A stretch of DNA of 11,473 bases from Ramlibacter sp. (lineage in GTDB: Bacteria; Pseudomonadota; Gammaproteobacteria; Burkholderiales; Burkholderiaceae_C), in NCBI GenBank assembly GCA_021156245.1, contig JAJNBO010000030.1, positions 1 through 11,473 of the forward strand, written 5' to 3'. Made by a program: the position numbers and the translations under genes. This document shows positions 1 to 7,254 of this stretch, piece after piece (position 1 is the first letter of the stretch; each line of letters starts with the position of its first letter). The notes beneath the pieces were generated by a model. It had not been told where the DNA came from and made no database searches. It was given only the letters and a program-made list of their open reading frames with translations.

Positions 1-315
1 GGCTTGTCGGCGTACCTGGTCGATCCGTCCGGCCGCCTCGTCTACTACTACGCGCACCTCGATGGCTACGCGCCCGGGTTGCGCGAAGGGCAGCCAATCA
101 AGCGGGGCGACCTGATTGGCTACGTGGGCAGCACCGGCAACGCGCCCGAAAGCGCGCCGCACCTGCACTTCGCGGTGCTGGTGCTGGCGCGGGAGCGCCG
201 GTGGTGGGGCGGCGAGGCGCTGAACCCGTACGCGGCGCTGGCGGGGGGCGAGATGGTCGCCTCGCGTCCCAAGGATGAGCAGCTGGCCGCGCGTGAGGCG
301 CGTCCGACGCGCTGA
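1..315 (+). CDS. M23 family (LytM) metallopeptidase, C-terminal part only
   Basis: The reading frame is open from the first base and ends at TGA 313-315, so the gene starts upstream of the window. Visible are 104 residues that match the end of a LytM/M23 zinc endopeptidase, a family that cleaves peptidoglycan cross-bridges or, in degenerate members, activates amidases. The core shows VYYYAHLDG (His codon at 55-57), the GQPIKRGDLIGYVGSTGNA strand region, and the HLHF motif (codons 160-171), which supplies the conserved HxH metal/catalytic histidines. The usual LNPY segment follows (about 220-233). The first zinc-binding HxxxD motif and any signal peptide or membrane anchor lie outside the window, so I cannot say whether the enzyme is intact. 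A polar tail of about 20 residues follows the domain. TTG at 4-6 could be mistaken for a start, but it sits inside the domain. Confidence 0.88.
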   Translation, partial: GLSAYLVDPSGRLVYYYAHLDGYAPGLREGQPIKRGDLIGYVGSTGNAPESAPHLHFAVLVLARERRWWGGEALNPYAALAGGEMVASRPKDEQLAAREARPTR

Positions 316-388
316 GTTCGCGCGCTCCTGCGCCGCAGTTCGCGCAAGCCTGCGACGCTGGCTTCACCGCTAACCAAAGGGGAATGCC

Positions 389-694
389 ATGACGCGGAAC
401 ACCAGTCGACCGGCCCCACGCGGAGAAGACGATCCCTCCGCGTCCCAGGCCAACCTCCCGAACCGCACGGAGGATCCTCTCGATCCTTCGCACGGCAAGA
501 AGCCGCACGACGCCACGGCGCCGCGCGCCGGCCGCACCGGCGGCCTGGGCTCGCGCGCCGAACGGCCGTCCGAAGGCGGCAGGAAGCAACCTGTCGAGAC
601 CACGCACCAGCACGAGGGCGGGCGCCGCGGCAAGGCGCCGTCAGCGTGCGACGAACAGGCGAAGCAGCGTCCTAGGCCCGCTCGAAATCAATGA
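389..694 (+). CDS. Small hydrophilic, probably disordered protein of unknown function
   Basis: A 101-residue frame starts at ATG 389 behind a good purine-rich ribosome site (AAAGGGGAA, 376-384). I do not recognise a family. The protein has no Phe, Trp, Tyr or Ile, one Val, one Cys and three Leu. It is dominated by Arg, Pro, Gly, Ala, Ser, Glu, Asp, Lys, His and Gln, so it should not form a hydrophobic core and is probably intrinsically disordered. There is no signal peptide or membrane segment. Third codon positions are G/C-rich through most of the frame, which supports real coding, but less so in the last ~12 codons. The 3' end (672-694) overlaps the end of the convergent RNase gene. It could still be a chance frame in GC-rich DNA; the ribosome site and position in the only gap between two genes favour a gene. 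Confidence 0.55.
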   Translation: MTRNTSRPAPRGEDDPSASQANLPNRTEDPLDPSHGKKPHDATAPRAGRTGGLGSRAERPSEGGRKQPVETTHQHEGGRRGKAPSACDEQAKQRPRPARNQ

Positions 695-2122
695 AGCCCT
701 GCTCCGGGTCCACGGCCACCAGCCGGACCCGGGCCGCATCTCCCACGTCCAGCCCCTCGAAGCCGCGCACCACGCGCCCTTCGAGCATGGGCCGGGGGAT
801 GCGCACGAAGGTGCCCTTGGGCGCCGCACCCGTGACGATGGCGTCGAAGCTGTCGCCGGTGCGGCCGTGCAGCAGGAAGGCCCCGGCGGCCTTGAGCACC
901 GTGCGTTCGACCTTGCTGGCGTTGTCCTCCTGCACCGTGCAGTGCCGCGAATCGCGGTCAACGCATCCGCGGAATAGGGCGGCGCATCGCCTGCAAGTGC
1001 GGCCTTCACCAGGCGCTGCGTCACCAGGTCCGGGTAGCGGCGGTTCGGCGCCGTCGAATGCGCGTAGTCGTTCACTGCCAGGCCGAAATGGGCGAGCGAC
1101 GGCGTGGCGGCGCCGGCCGCCGCGTACTCGCCCGAGCCCAGCATCTTGACGATGGCCAGCGACAGGTCCGCGAACCCGTCGGGGTCGGCCTCGCGCCGCT
1201 GCCGCAGGAACGCGTCGAGCGCCAGCGGATCCGGCTGCGCCGGCAGGCGGACGCCATGGGATGCGGCCAGCGCCTCGATGCGGTCCCAGCGCCGCGGCGA
1301 CTGCAGGAAGCGGCGCAGCGAGGGAAAGCCTTTGTCCGCGAGAAAGCGCGCCGTGACGGAGTTCGTCGCGATCATCAGGTCGGCGATCAGGTCCTTGGCG
1401 CGGTTCTTCTCGTCGGGCTGCAGGTCGACCAGGCGGCCCGCTTCGAAGACCGGCCGTGCCGACAGCGTCTTCACGTTCAGCGCGCCGCGGCTTTGCCGCC
1501 ACTGCCGCAGCTGCGTGGCGACCGCATCGTGCAGCCGCACCTGCTGTTCCAGCTGCGGCAACGCACGGGCCTGCGGCGGGGGCGGGGCCGTTCCGTCCAG
1601 CCAGGCAGACACATGGTCGTACGTGAGCTTCGCGCGATTGAGCACGACGGCGCGGTAGATCTCCGAGCTGCCGACCGTTCCGTCCGCCTGCACCTGCATG
1701 TCGACCACCACGGCCAGCCGCTCCTCGCCTTCGTGCAGGGAAGTGAGATCCGTCGACAGGACCTCGGGCAGCATCGGGAACACGCCTGCCGCCGTGTAGA
1801 CGGAGGTGGTGTTGACGCCGGCATGGCCATCGACCGCGCCGCCGGGCCGCACCATGGCGTCGACGTCGGCAATCGCCACGCGCAATCGCACCGCGCCGCC
1901 AGCCGCCGCTTCCGCCACGCTGAGCTGGTCGAGGTCGCGCGTATCGTCGTTGTCGATCGAGAACCAGGGCAGCGGCCGCAGGTCCCGGATGTCGCCGCCG
2001 CCGGCCGGACGTGCGCTGCGGGCGGCCTCCGCTTCGCGCAGGGCTTGCGGCGCGAAAGCCGGCAGCAGGCCGCGCTGGCGCATGGCTTCGACGGCGATGC
2101 GGCGCAGGTCGGCCTGGTTCAT
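672..2122 (-). pseudogene. RNase II family (RNB domain) exoribonuclease, interrupted by a one-base frameshift
   Basis: This encodes a 3'-5' hydrolytic exoribonuclease of the RNase II/R family, about 483 residues if the frame is restored. From ATG 2122 the product has the metal-binding active-site strip FSIDNDDTRDLDQL (Asp57, Asp63, Asp65; the fourth Asp of RNase II is Gln66), then the RNB domain to about residue 375, including YAHSTAPNRRYPDL (353-366). After residue 391 the frame breaks. The expected AHCTVQEDN block is read in the next frame, with Cys at 941-939. Between the Ile codon (952-950) and the His codon (944-942) there are 5 bases instead of 6, so one base is missing. The shifted part is otherwise a clean S1-like C-terminal domain (GDSFDAIV to FIDFERA) ending at 672. 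No N-terminal cold-shock domains are present. Unshifted reading would continue out of frame to a stop at 641. The start overlaps the upstream gene as ATGA. The lesion is either recent or a base-calling error. Confidence 0.85.
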
Positions 2123-3531
2123 GCGGCGGCCTTGCGCCGCGTGGCGCGGTAGCGTTCCGTCGCTTCGGCGACCATGGCTTCGCGCGGCAGCAGCTTGCTG
2201 CCGCCGGCCCACAGCTCCCTGGCCTTGCCGCGGCCGTCGCGCACCACGCGCACGTCCTGGCCGGGGCTGTTGTAGCCGGAGGTGCGCCGGATGATCGCCC
2301 GGTCCTTGCCGGTCACTTCGAACTCGGTGTTGGCGCCGTCGAACGGCGGGTTCATCACCGGCGCGACCTGCATGACCCTGTTGCCCACCGGAACGAGGTC
2401 CGTGCAGCCCCACAGGCTCCACCAGCGGCCACGCCACGGCTGGAGGCGCGTGGCAGGGGCGCCGTGCTGGCGGAAGGTGTGGAGGATGCTGGCGATGCCG
2501 TCCACCCACAGCCACGACAGGCCATCCAGTGCGTTGCACAGGACGGTGATCGTGAGGCCCGAGGCGGTGAACCGTGACGTGCGGGACACGAATCCCTGCA
2601 GCCCGCCCGTATGGCCGAACCATTCCTTGGGGCCGGGCCCGTTCATCATCGTGCCCAGGCCGTAGTAGGACTCCTGCGTGCTGCATTCGTCGCGCCAGCG
2701 CCGCATCACCATCGCCCGGCGGCTCGCCGGCGACAGGATGCTCTCGGGGCAGGCGGGGTCGAGCTGCGCGAAGAAGCGGGCCGTGTCCGCTGCCGTGGCG
2801 ACGAAGCCGCCGGCCGGCGCGATGGCGTTGAGCACGTTGTCGCCCGGGATGACGAGGCGCTGTCCGAACGGGTGTTCCGTGCTGTGCCCGCTGGCCATGC
2901 GGGCGCCCTTCGGCAACTGCGGCATGTCCGGCACCGTTTCGCGCAGGCCGGCGGCGCGGATCACGTGCCTGGTGATCCAGTCCTCGTAGCTGGAGCCGGT
3001 GATCTGCTCCATGGCCATGCCCAGCAGCGCGAAGCCATGGTTGGAGTATTTCAGTTGCGCGCCGGTCGCCAGCGGCGGCTTGCGCGCCAGGTCGGCCAGC
3101 ACCTCCTCCCGCGACAGGAAAGGGCGGCGGTCCAGGAACTGCCCGCTGTCCACGCCGTCGCGCGTGACGCCGGCGCCGTGGGAGAGCAGCTCGTCGATGC
3201 GGGCGCCGGCCGCGTCCTTGTGCAGCCCGCCCACGTAGCGGCCGATCGGGTCGTCCAGCCCCAGCTTGCCCTGCTCGCGCAGCAGCAGGACGCCGGCGGC
3301 CGTGAAGCTCTTGGAATGCGAGGCGATGCGGAAGCGGTGCCGCGGCGTCAGGGCCTGCCCGGTGCGCAGGTCGGCGTGGCCGAAGGCATGTTCGGCCAGG
3401 AGCCCGGTGCCCTGGGCGATGGCGACGGCGCAGCCTGGCTGCTTGTAACGTTCCACCTGGAAGGCGAGCCAGTCCTGCACGTAGTCCAGGGCCGGGGGCA
3501 ACCAGCCAGGTTGCTGCTGCTGCTTCTTCAT
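2119..3531 (-). CDS. Serine hydrolase, class C beta-lactamase-related family
   Basis: This 470-residue protein belongs to the beta-lactamase/PBP-like serine hydrolase family (PF00144 type), whose members include esterases, D-aminopeptidases and beta-lactamases. All three active-site motifs are visible: S71-H-S-K74 (IASHSKSF, the nucleophile and general base), Y162-S-N164 (KYSNHGF) and H307-T-G309 (WFGHTGG, replacing KTG). Residues from about 340 to 470 form an extra C-terminal domain common in larger esterase-like members. The N-terminus (MKKQQQQPGW...) has no hydrophobic stretch, so the protein looks cytoplasmic, which argues against a classical secreted AmpC beta-lactamase. The start is supported by GGAGG at 3543-3539, seven bases before ATG. 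The stop overlaps the RNase start as ATGA (2122-2119), implying translational coupling. The substrate cannot be read from the sequence. Confidence 0.87.
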   Translation of the reverse strand: MKKQQQQPGWLPPALDYVQDWLAFQVERYKQPGCAVAIAQGTGLLAEHAFGHADLRTGQALTPRHRFRIASHSKSFTAAGVLLLREQGKLGLDDPIGRYVGGLHKDAAGARIDELLSHGAGVTRDGVDSGQFLDRRPFLSREEVLADLARKPPLATGAQLKYSNHGFALLGMAMEQITGSSYEDWITRHVIRAAGLRETVPDMPQLPKGARMASGHSTEHPFGQRLVIPGDNVLNAIAPAGGFVATAADTARFFAQLDPACPESILSPASRRAMVMRRWRDECSTQESYYGLGTMMNGPGPKEWFGHTGGLQGFVSRTSRFTASGLTITVLCNALDGLSWLWVDGIASILHTFRQHGAPATRLQPWRGRWWSLWGCTDLVPVGNRVMQVAPVMNPPFDGANTEFEVTGKDRAIIRRTSGYNSPGQDVRVVRDGRGKARELWAGGSKLLPREAMVAEATERYRATRRKAAA

Positions 3532-3538
3532 GCGGGGG

Positions 3539-3559
3539 CCTCCGAGGCCCGCGAGTGTA
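3539..3559 (-). promoter_or_regulatory. -10-like element and Shine-Dalgarno site for the serine hydrolase/RNase operon
   Basis: On the minus strand, TACACT (3559-3554) is a 4-of-6 match to the sigma-70 -10 box, followed by GGAGG (3543-3539) seven bases from the ATG at 3531. The ribosome site is strong and fixes the start. I see no convincing -35 box, so the promoter part is tentative. Confidence 0.4.
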
Positions 3560-3583
3560 CGACCCGTGACCTGTCCCTGGCCC

Positions 3584-3589
3584 TAAACT
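3584..3589 (+). promoter_or_regulatory. -10-like hexamer TAAACT immediately upstream of the histidine kinase start
   Basis: TAAACT lies six bases before the kinase ATG (3596), where transcription would be expected to begin at or next to the start codon. There is no Shine-Dalgarno sequence between it and the ATG (CGCTGC), which fits a leaderless mRNA. No clear -35 box is visible at 16-19 bp. The same hexamer occurs before the leftward gene starting at 10052. Confidence 0.4.
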
Positions 3590-3595
3590 CGCTGC

Positions 3596-6298
3596 ATGTC
3601 GTGCCGCCGGGGCCTCGCCGCCCTTTTCCTGTTGCTTTGGCTGCTGCCGGCCTTCGGCGCGGCGCCGGTCGGCCAGCCGACAGGGGCGGTGCAAGGACAG
3701 ATGGCGCTGGAGATGCCGGACGAGCCGGTGGCGCTGCAGGGCGAATGGGGCTTCGTCTGGAATCGCTTCCTGGATCCGGCCTGGCAGCAGTTGCCCGCCA
3801 CCAGCTTTGTCCACGCTCCATCCAGCTGGAACGACGTCACCGCGTCGGGCAAGACGCGCGGCGAGAACGGGTGGGGCAGCTACGTCCTGCAGGTGAACTG
3901 CCCTGCCGGCCGCTCGCTCGCGATCGAACCCTTGCACCAGCGCACCGCCACGCGCCTGTTCATCAACGGGACCGAGGTGGCGAGTCACGGCACGCCCGGT
4001 CCCACGGCCGAGGCCAGCTCGGCGGCGGTGCCGAACCGCGTGCCCACCCCCCGCGAATTCGCCTGTCCGCTGCGGCTGACGATGCACGTCTCCAACTTCG
4101 ACCACCGCGCCGGTGGCTTCGTGCGGCCCTTGTGGGCCGCGCCGGCGGACGTGCTGGCGCGACATCGCGAGTCCCGGCTGATCCACGATGCCGCGCTGCT
4201 GGCGGCGTACTTCATCACGGGCGCCGTGGCCCTGATCTTCTACGCGGTGCGCCGGCGCGAAGTGCTGCCGCTGGTGTTCGGCCTGTTCTGCATCTGCATG
4301 GGCGTGTACACGGACATGATCGGGGAGCGGCTGCTGCTGCGTCCGCTGGCGGAGCAGGTTCCCTGGCGGCTGTTCACCCGCATCGAGTACCTCTCCTGGG
4401 GCGCCAGCATGGCCCTGTTCCTCCTGACCCTGCGCGGACTGTTTCCGCAGGAGATTCCTCGCCGGCTGGTGCAGGTGGTGGTGGGCTCGCTCGCCGTCGC
4501 AGGCGCTGCGGTGCTCGTGCTGCCCACCGGCATCTTCTCGTACCTGGCAGTGCCCGGCCAGGCCGTCGCGGTGGTGGTCGCCATCTCCCTGGCCGCCGCC
4601 ATCCTGCGCGCGCGCCACCGCACGCCGGTGGATGCCACGGTGCTGCTGGTCGGCATGCTGGCGGTGCTGGCGACCCTCGCGATCGACCTGCTGCTGATCG
4701 ACACCCCGGGGCCGGATCGCAAGTTCTCCACCATCGGCTTCGCCCTCTTCATGCTCTCGCCGGCCGTGGTGATCGCGCGTCGCCTGAGCCACGCGCTCAA
4801 CGCCGAGGAGCGCAACCGCACGCTGGAGGAAAACGCCCGGCTGCGCGAGGACGTGGAACGCATGTCGCGGCACGACCTGAAGACGCCGCTGAACAGCATC
4901 CTGGGCGCCACCCGCCTGCTGCGGGACGACAGCCGCCTGACCACCGAGCAGCGTGAGCTGGTGGGCGTGCTGCAGCGCTCGGGCTTCCGCATGCTGGAGA
5001 TGGTGAACCTGACGCTCGGACTCTTCAAGATGGAGACCGGCGCCTACGACTTCCGTCCCCAGGCGGTGGACCTGCGGGAGGTGGTCACCCGCGTGCTGGT
5101 GGACCTGCATTCGTACGCCGAAGCGAGCGCCGTCACGCTGCACATGGAAGGCTCGGACCGCACGCCGGTCTACGTGCGCGGCGAGGAACTGCTGTGCTAT
5201 TCCATCGCGGCCAATCTGGTGAAGAACGCGATCGAGGCGGCCGGGCCCGGCCAGCGCGTCACGGTGACGCTGATGCGCGGCGAGCCGGTGGTGCTGGCGG
5301 TGCACAACCCGGGCGAGGTGCCCGCGGAGGTGGCCAGCCGCTTCTTCGAGAAGTACGTCACCAGCGGCAAGAGCGGCGGGACCGGCCTCGGCACCTACTC
5401 GGCGCGGCTGATGGCGCGCGCCCAGCTGGGAGACCTCCAGCTTCACACCGACAAGACCGGCACGACATTGGCGCTGACGATGCGTCCCCTCAAGGAAGAG
5501 CCGCCGGCGGCGCTGCCGGCGACCCTGGCGGAGCGGCCCGCGGCGGAATGGGTGAGCGACATGCCGCCGCGCGACGTGCTGGTGGTGGACGACGACGAAT
5601 ACACGCGGCTGGTCACCCGCCGCTTCCTGCCGCGGCCTCCGTTCACCGTGGAGACGGCGGCCAACGGGCAAGCCGCGATCGAAGCGATGAGCCGGCACTG
5701 GCCGCACTTCCTGCTGCTGGACATGGAGATGCCCGTGAAGAACGGGCTGGAGACGGTGCGCTGGGTGCGCGAGCAGGAAGCGGCGCATGGCCATCCGCGC
5801 TGCCTGGTGGTCATGCTGTCCGGCAATGACGACCCGGAATCGTCCAAGCGGGCGATCGCGGCCGGCGCGAACCGCTTCCTGGTGAAGCCCGTGAGCCGCG
5901 AGGCGCTGCTCTCCACCCTGCGCGACCTCGAGCTGAATGGCTCCGCACCCGGCCCCCTGGCCACCGCCCCGGCGGGGCTCGCCACCGACTTCGGCGGCCT
6001 GCCGGACGAAGTGATCGTCGTGGACCCGGACTGGATGGAAGTCTTTCCCGGCTTCGTGCAATCCCAGCGCAACACGGTGGAAGCGATGGCCGGCGCCCTG
6101 GCCGCGGGCGACCGGGAGGATGTGAAGTTCCTGGCCCATCGCGCCGGGGGCGGACTGGGCACGATGGGCCTGCACTGGGCCTCCCGCCAGTGCCGCATCA
6201 TCGAACGCGACGCCCTGACCGCGCCGGTGGACGCGCTGGAGCGGCGCATCGTCGGTCTGCGCGAGCACCTGCGCAACGTGCGCATCGAATCCGCGTGA
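3596..6298 (+). CDS. Membrane hybrid histidine kinase: 7TM-DISM sensor, HisKA, HATPase, receiver, HPt
   Basis: This 900-residue protein carries a complete phosphorelay. Residues 1-22 form a signal peptide (ALFLLLWLLPAFGA). Residues ~25-190 form a periplasmic beta-sandwich resembling 7TMR-DISM or galactose-binding jelly-roll sensors (APSSWND, WGSYVLQV, LFINGTEVASHG). Residues ~198-400 form about seven membrane helices. The HisKA box SRHDLKTPLN contains phospho-acceptor His426. The HATPase domain shows the N box NLVKNAIEAAG (Asn544) and glycine box GGTGLGTYSARL (from Gly594). The receiver domain shows acidic pocket DDDE (665-668), phospho-acceptor Asp709 (LLLDMEMPVKNG) and Lys764 (LVKP). The C-terminal HPt-like domain carries FLAHRAGGGLGTMG with His848. 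The HPt lacks the usual Lys two residues after the acceptor His. The signal could be a periplasmic carbohydrate or other small ligand, but this is inference. No response regulator with an output domain lies nearby. ATG 3596 gives a proper signal peptide n-region, supporting this start despite no Shine-Dalgarno site. Confidence 0.9.
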   Translation: MSCRRGLAALFLLLWLLPAFGAAPVGQPTGAVQGQMALEMPDEPVALQGEWGFVWNRFLDPAWQQLPATSFVHAPSSWNDVTASGKTRGENGWGSYVLQVNCPAGRSLAIEPLHQRTATRLFINGTEVASHGTPGPTAEASSAAVPNRVPTPREFACPLRLTMHVSNFDHRAGGFVRPLWAAPADVLARHRESRLIHDAALLAAYFITGAVALIFYAVRRREVLPLVFGLFCICMGVYTDMIGERLLLRPLAEQVPWRLFTRIEYLSWGASMALFLLTLRGLFPQEIPRRLVQVVVGSLAVAGAAVLVLPTGIFSYLAVPGQAVAVVVAISLAAAILRARHRTPVDATVLLVGMLAVLATLAIDLLLIDTPGPDRKFSTIGFALFMLSPAVVIARRLSHALNAEERNRTLEENARLREDVERMSRHDLKTPLNSILGATRLLRDDSRLTTEQRELVGVLQRSGFRMLEMVNLTLGLFKMETGAYDFRPQAVDLREVVTRVLVDLHSYAEASAVTLHMEGSDRTPVYVRGEELLCYSIAANLVKNAIEAAGPGQRVTVTLMRGEPVVLAVHNPGEVPAEVASRFFEKYVTSGKSGGTGLGTYSARLMARAQLGDLQLHTDKTGTTLALTMRPLKEEPPAALPATLAERPAAEWVSDMPPRDVLVVDDDEYTRLVTRRFLPRPPFTVETAANGQAAIEAMSRHWPHFLLLDMEMPVKNGLETVRWVREQEAAHGHPRCLVVMLSGNDDPESSKRAIAAGANRFLVKPVSREALLSTLRDLELNGSAPGPLATAPAGLATDFGGLPDEVIVVDPDWMEVFPGFVQSQRNTVEAMAGALAAGDREDVKFLAHRAGGGLGTMGLHWASRQCRIIERDALTAPVDALERRIVGLREHLRNVRIESA

Positions 6299-6302
6299 GG
6301 AG
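6297..6302 (+). promoter_or_regulatory. Ribosome binding site GAGGAG overlapping the kinase stop
   Basis: GAGGAG overlaps the kinase TGA (6296-6298) and directly abuts ATG 6303, leaving no spacer. The in-frame GTG at 6309 lies six bases after it, a normal spacing. The site therefore favours GTG 6309 as the real start of the hydrolase, two codons downstream of ATG 6303. Confidence 0.5.
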
Positions 6303-7214
6303 ATGGCGGTGAAGGACATGCAACCGCTGCACCACATCGCCGCCGGCGTCCTGGACGTCGCCTGGTACGAAACGGGGCCCGCGCAAGGCGCGCCCGTGTT
6401 CCTGATGCACGGCTTTCCTTACGACATCCATGCCTACGCCGCAGTCGCGCCACTGCTCGCCGCGGCCGGATGTCGCGTGATCGTGCCGTACCTGCGCGGC
6501 TTCGGTCCCACCCGCTTCCTGGACAACGCCACGCCGCGCTCCGGCGAACAGGCCGCGCTCGGCGCCGACCTGCTGGCGCTGATGGATGCGCTGCGCATTC
6601 CGCGGGCGGTGCTGGCGGGCTACGACTGGGGCGGCCGCGCCGCCTGCGTGGTGGCGGCGCTGTGGCCGGAACGCTGCGCCGGGCTGGTCTCGTACAACAG
6701 CTACAACATCCACGACATCGCCCGTGCGATGGAGCCCGACACGCCGCGCAACGAGCAGAGCCTCTGGTACCAGTACTACTTCCACAACGAGCGTGGCCGC
6801 GCCGGCCTGGCGAAGCACCGGCGCGACCTGACGCGGCTGCTGTGGCAACTCTGGTCGCCGACGTGGGCGTTCGACGACGCCACGTTCGAGCGTTCCGCCG
6901 CCGCCTTCGACAATCCTGATTTCGTCGACGTCGTCGTCCACTCGTACCGGCAACGCTACGGGCTCGAAGCCGGCGACCCGGCCTATGCGGCGATCCAGGA
7001 CCGGCTGGCGGCGCAGCCGTCGATCACGGTGCCGACGATCACCTTCGACGGCACGGACGACGGCGTGCGCCCGCCCGCACCGGCGGCGGCGCACGCGCAT
7101 CGCTTCTCGGCGCGCGAACACCGCATCGTGCCCGGCGTGGGCCACAACATGCCGCAGGAAGTGCCGCGCGTGTTCGCGGACGCCGTGCTGGAGCTGGTGC
7201 GCACGGCGCGCTGA
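6303..7214 (+). CDS. Alpha/beta hydrolase with Asp nucleophile (epoxide hydrolase/haloalkane dehalogenase-like)
   Basis: From ATG 6303 this is a 303-residue soluble alpha/beta-hydrolase. Visible are the oxyanion motif HGFP (36-39), YLRGFGPTRF (63-72), and the nucleophile elbow GYDWGG with Asp108. The likely acid is in FDGTDDG (Asp252 or Asp253) and the catalytic His281 is in GVGHN. An Asp rather than Ser at the elbow places it with epoxide hydrolases and haloalkane/haloacetate dehalogenases, which act through a covalent alkyl-enzyme ester. The lid region is rich in Trp and Tyr (LWYQYYF, 154-160; SYRQRYG, 214-220), which supports the epoxide hydrolase type, where lid tyrosines hold the epoxide oxygen. 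There is no signal peptide. It begins four bases after the kinase stop, so the two are probably co-transcribed. GTG 6309 has better Shine-Dalgarno spacing and may be the true start. The natural substrate is unknown. Confidence 0.85.
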   Translation: MAVKDMQPLHHIAAGVLDVAWYETGPAQGAPVFLMHGFPYDIHAYAAVAPLLAAAGCRVIVPYLRGFGPTRFLDNATPRSGEQAALGADLLALMDALRIPRAVLAGYDWGGRAACVVAALWPERCAGLVSYNSYNIHDIARAMEPDTPRNEQSLWYQYYFHNERGRAGLAKHRRDLTRLLWQLWSPTWAFDDATFERSAAAFDNPDFVDVVVHSYRQRYGLEAGDPAYAAIQDRLAAQPSITVPTITFDGTDDGVRPPAPAAAHAHRFSAREHRIVPGVGHNMPQEVPRVFADAVLELVRTAR

Positions 7215-7219
7215 CGGGC

Positions 7220-7248
7220 TCCACATGCCTGGCGGGCTCTGCTATCTT
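7220..7248 (+). promoter_or_regulatory. Putative promoter of the exported methyltransferase gene (leaderless)
   Basis: TCCACA (7220-7225, 4 of 6 to TTGACA) and TATCTT (7243-7248, 4 of 6 to TATAAT) are separated by 17 bp. The -10 box ends six bases before ATG 7255, so transcription would start at or next to the start codon. No Shine-Dalgarno sequence is present in the intervening TGTGGCC region. Confidence 0.45.
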
Positions 7249-7254
7249 GTGGCC

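Noticed and set aside
316-388. Short gap after the M23 gene checked for a terminator.
   Set aside because: GC-rich with short repeated GCGC and TTCGCGC motifs but no convincing stem followed by a T-tract.
3514-3531. Short glutamine run at the N-terminus of the serine hydrolase (KKQQQQ), as a possible repeat expansion.
   Set aside because: Only four Gln codons; too short to be meaningful beyond ordinary variation.
2611-4956. A long + strand open frame covering the serine hydrolase gene and the first half of the kinase gene.
   Set aside because: It is antisense to one well-supported gene and out of frame with another, shows no domain motifs, and has Arg/Ala/Gly-rich composition typical of a shadow frame.
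641-6337. A minus-strand frame of nearly 1900 codons without a stop.
   Set aside because: It holds the N-terminal part of the real RNase gene, but the rest runs out of frame through the serine hydrolase gene and antisense to the kinase. The translation there is low-complexity Arg/Ala/Gly/His-rich, as expected when GC-rich genes are read in the wrong frame.
7225-7254. In-frame upstream ATG 7225 for the methyltransferase.
   Set aside because: No ribosome site precedes it, it spoils the signal peptide, and it would place the -10-like box inside the gene.
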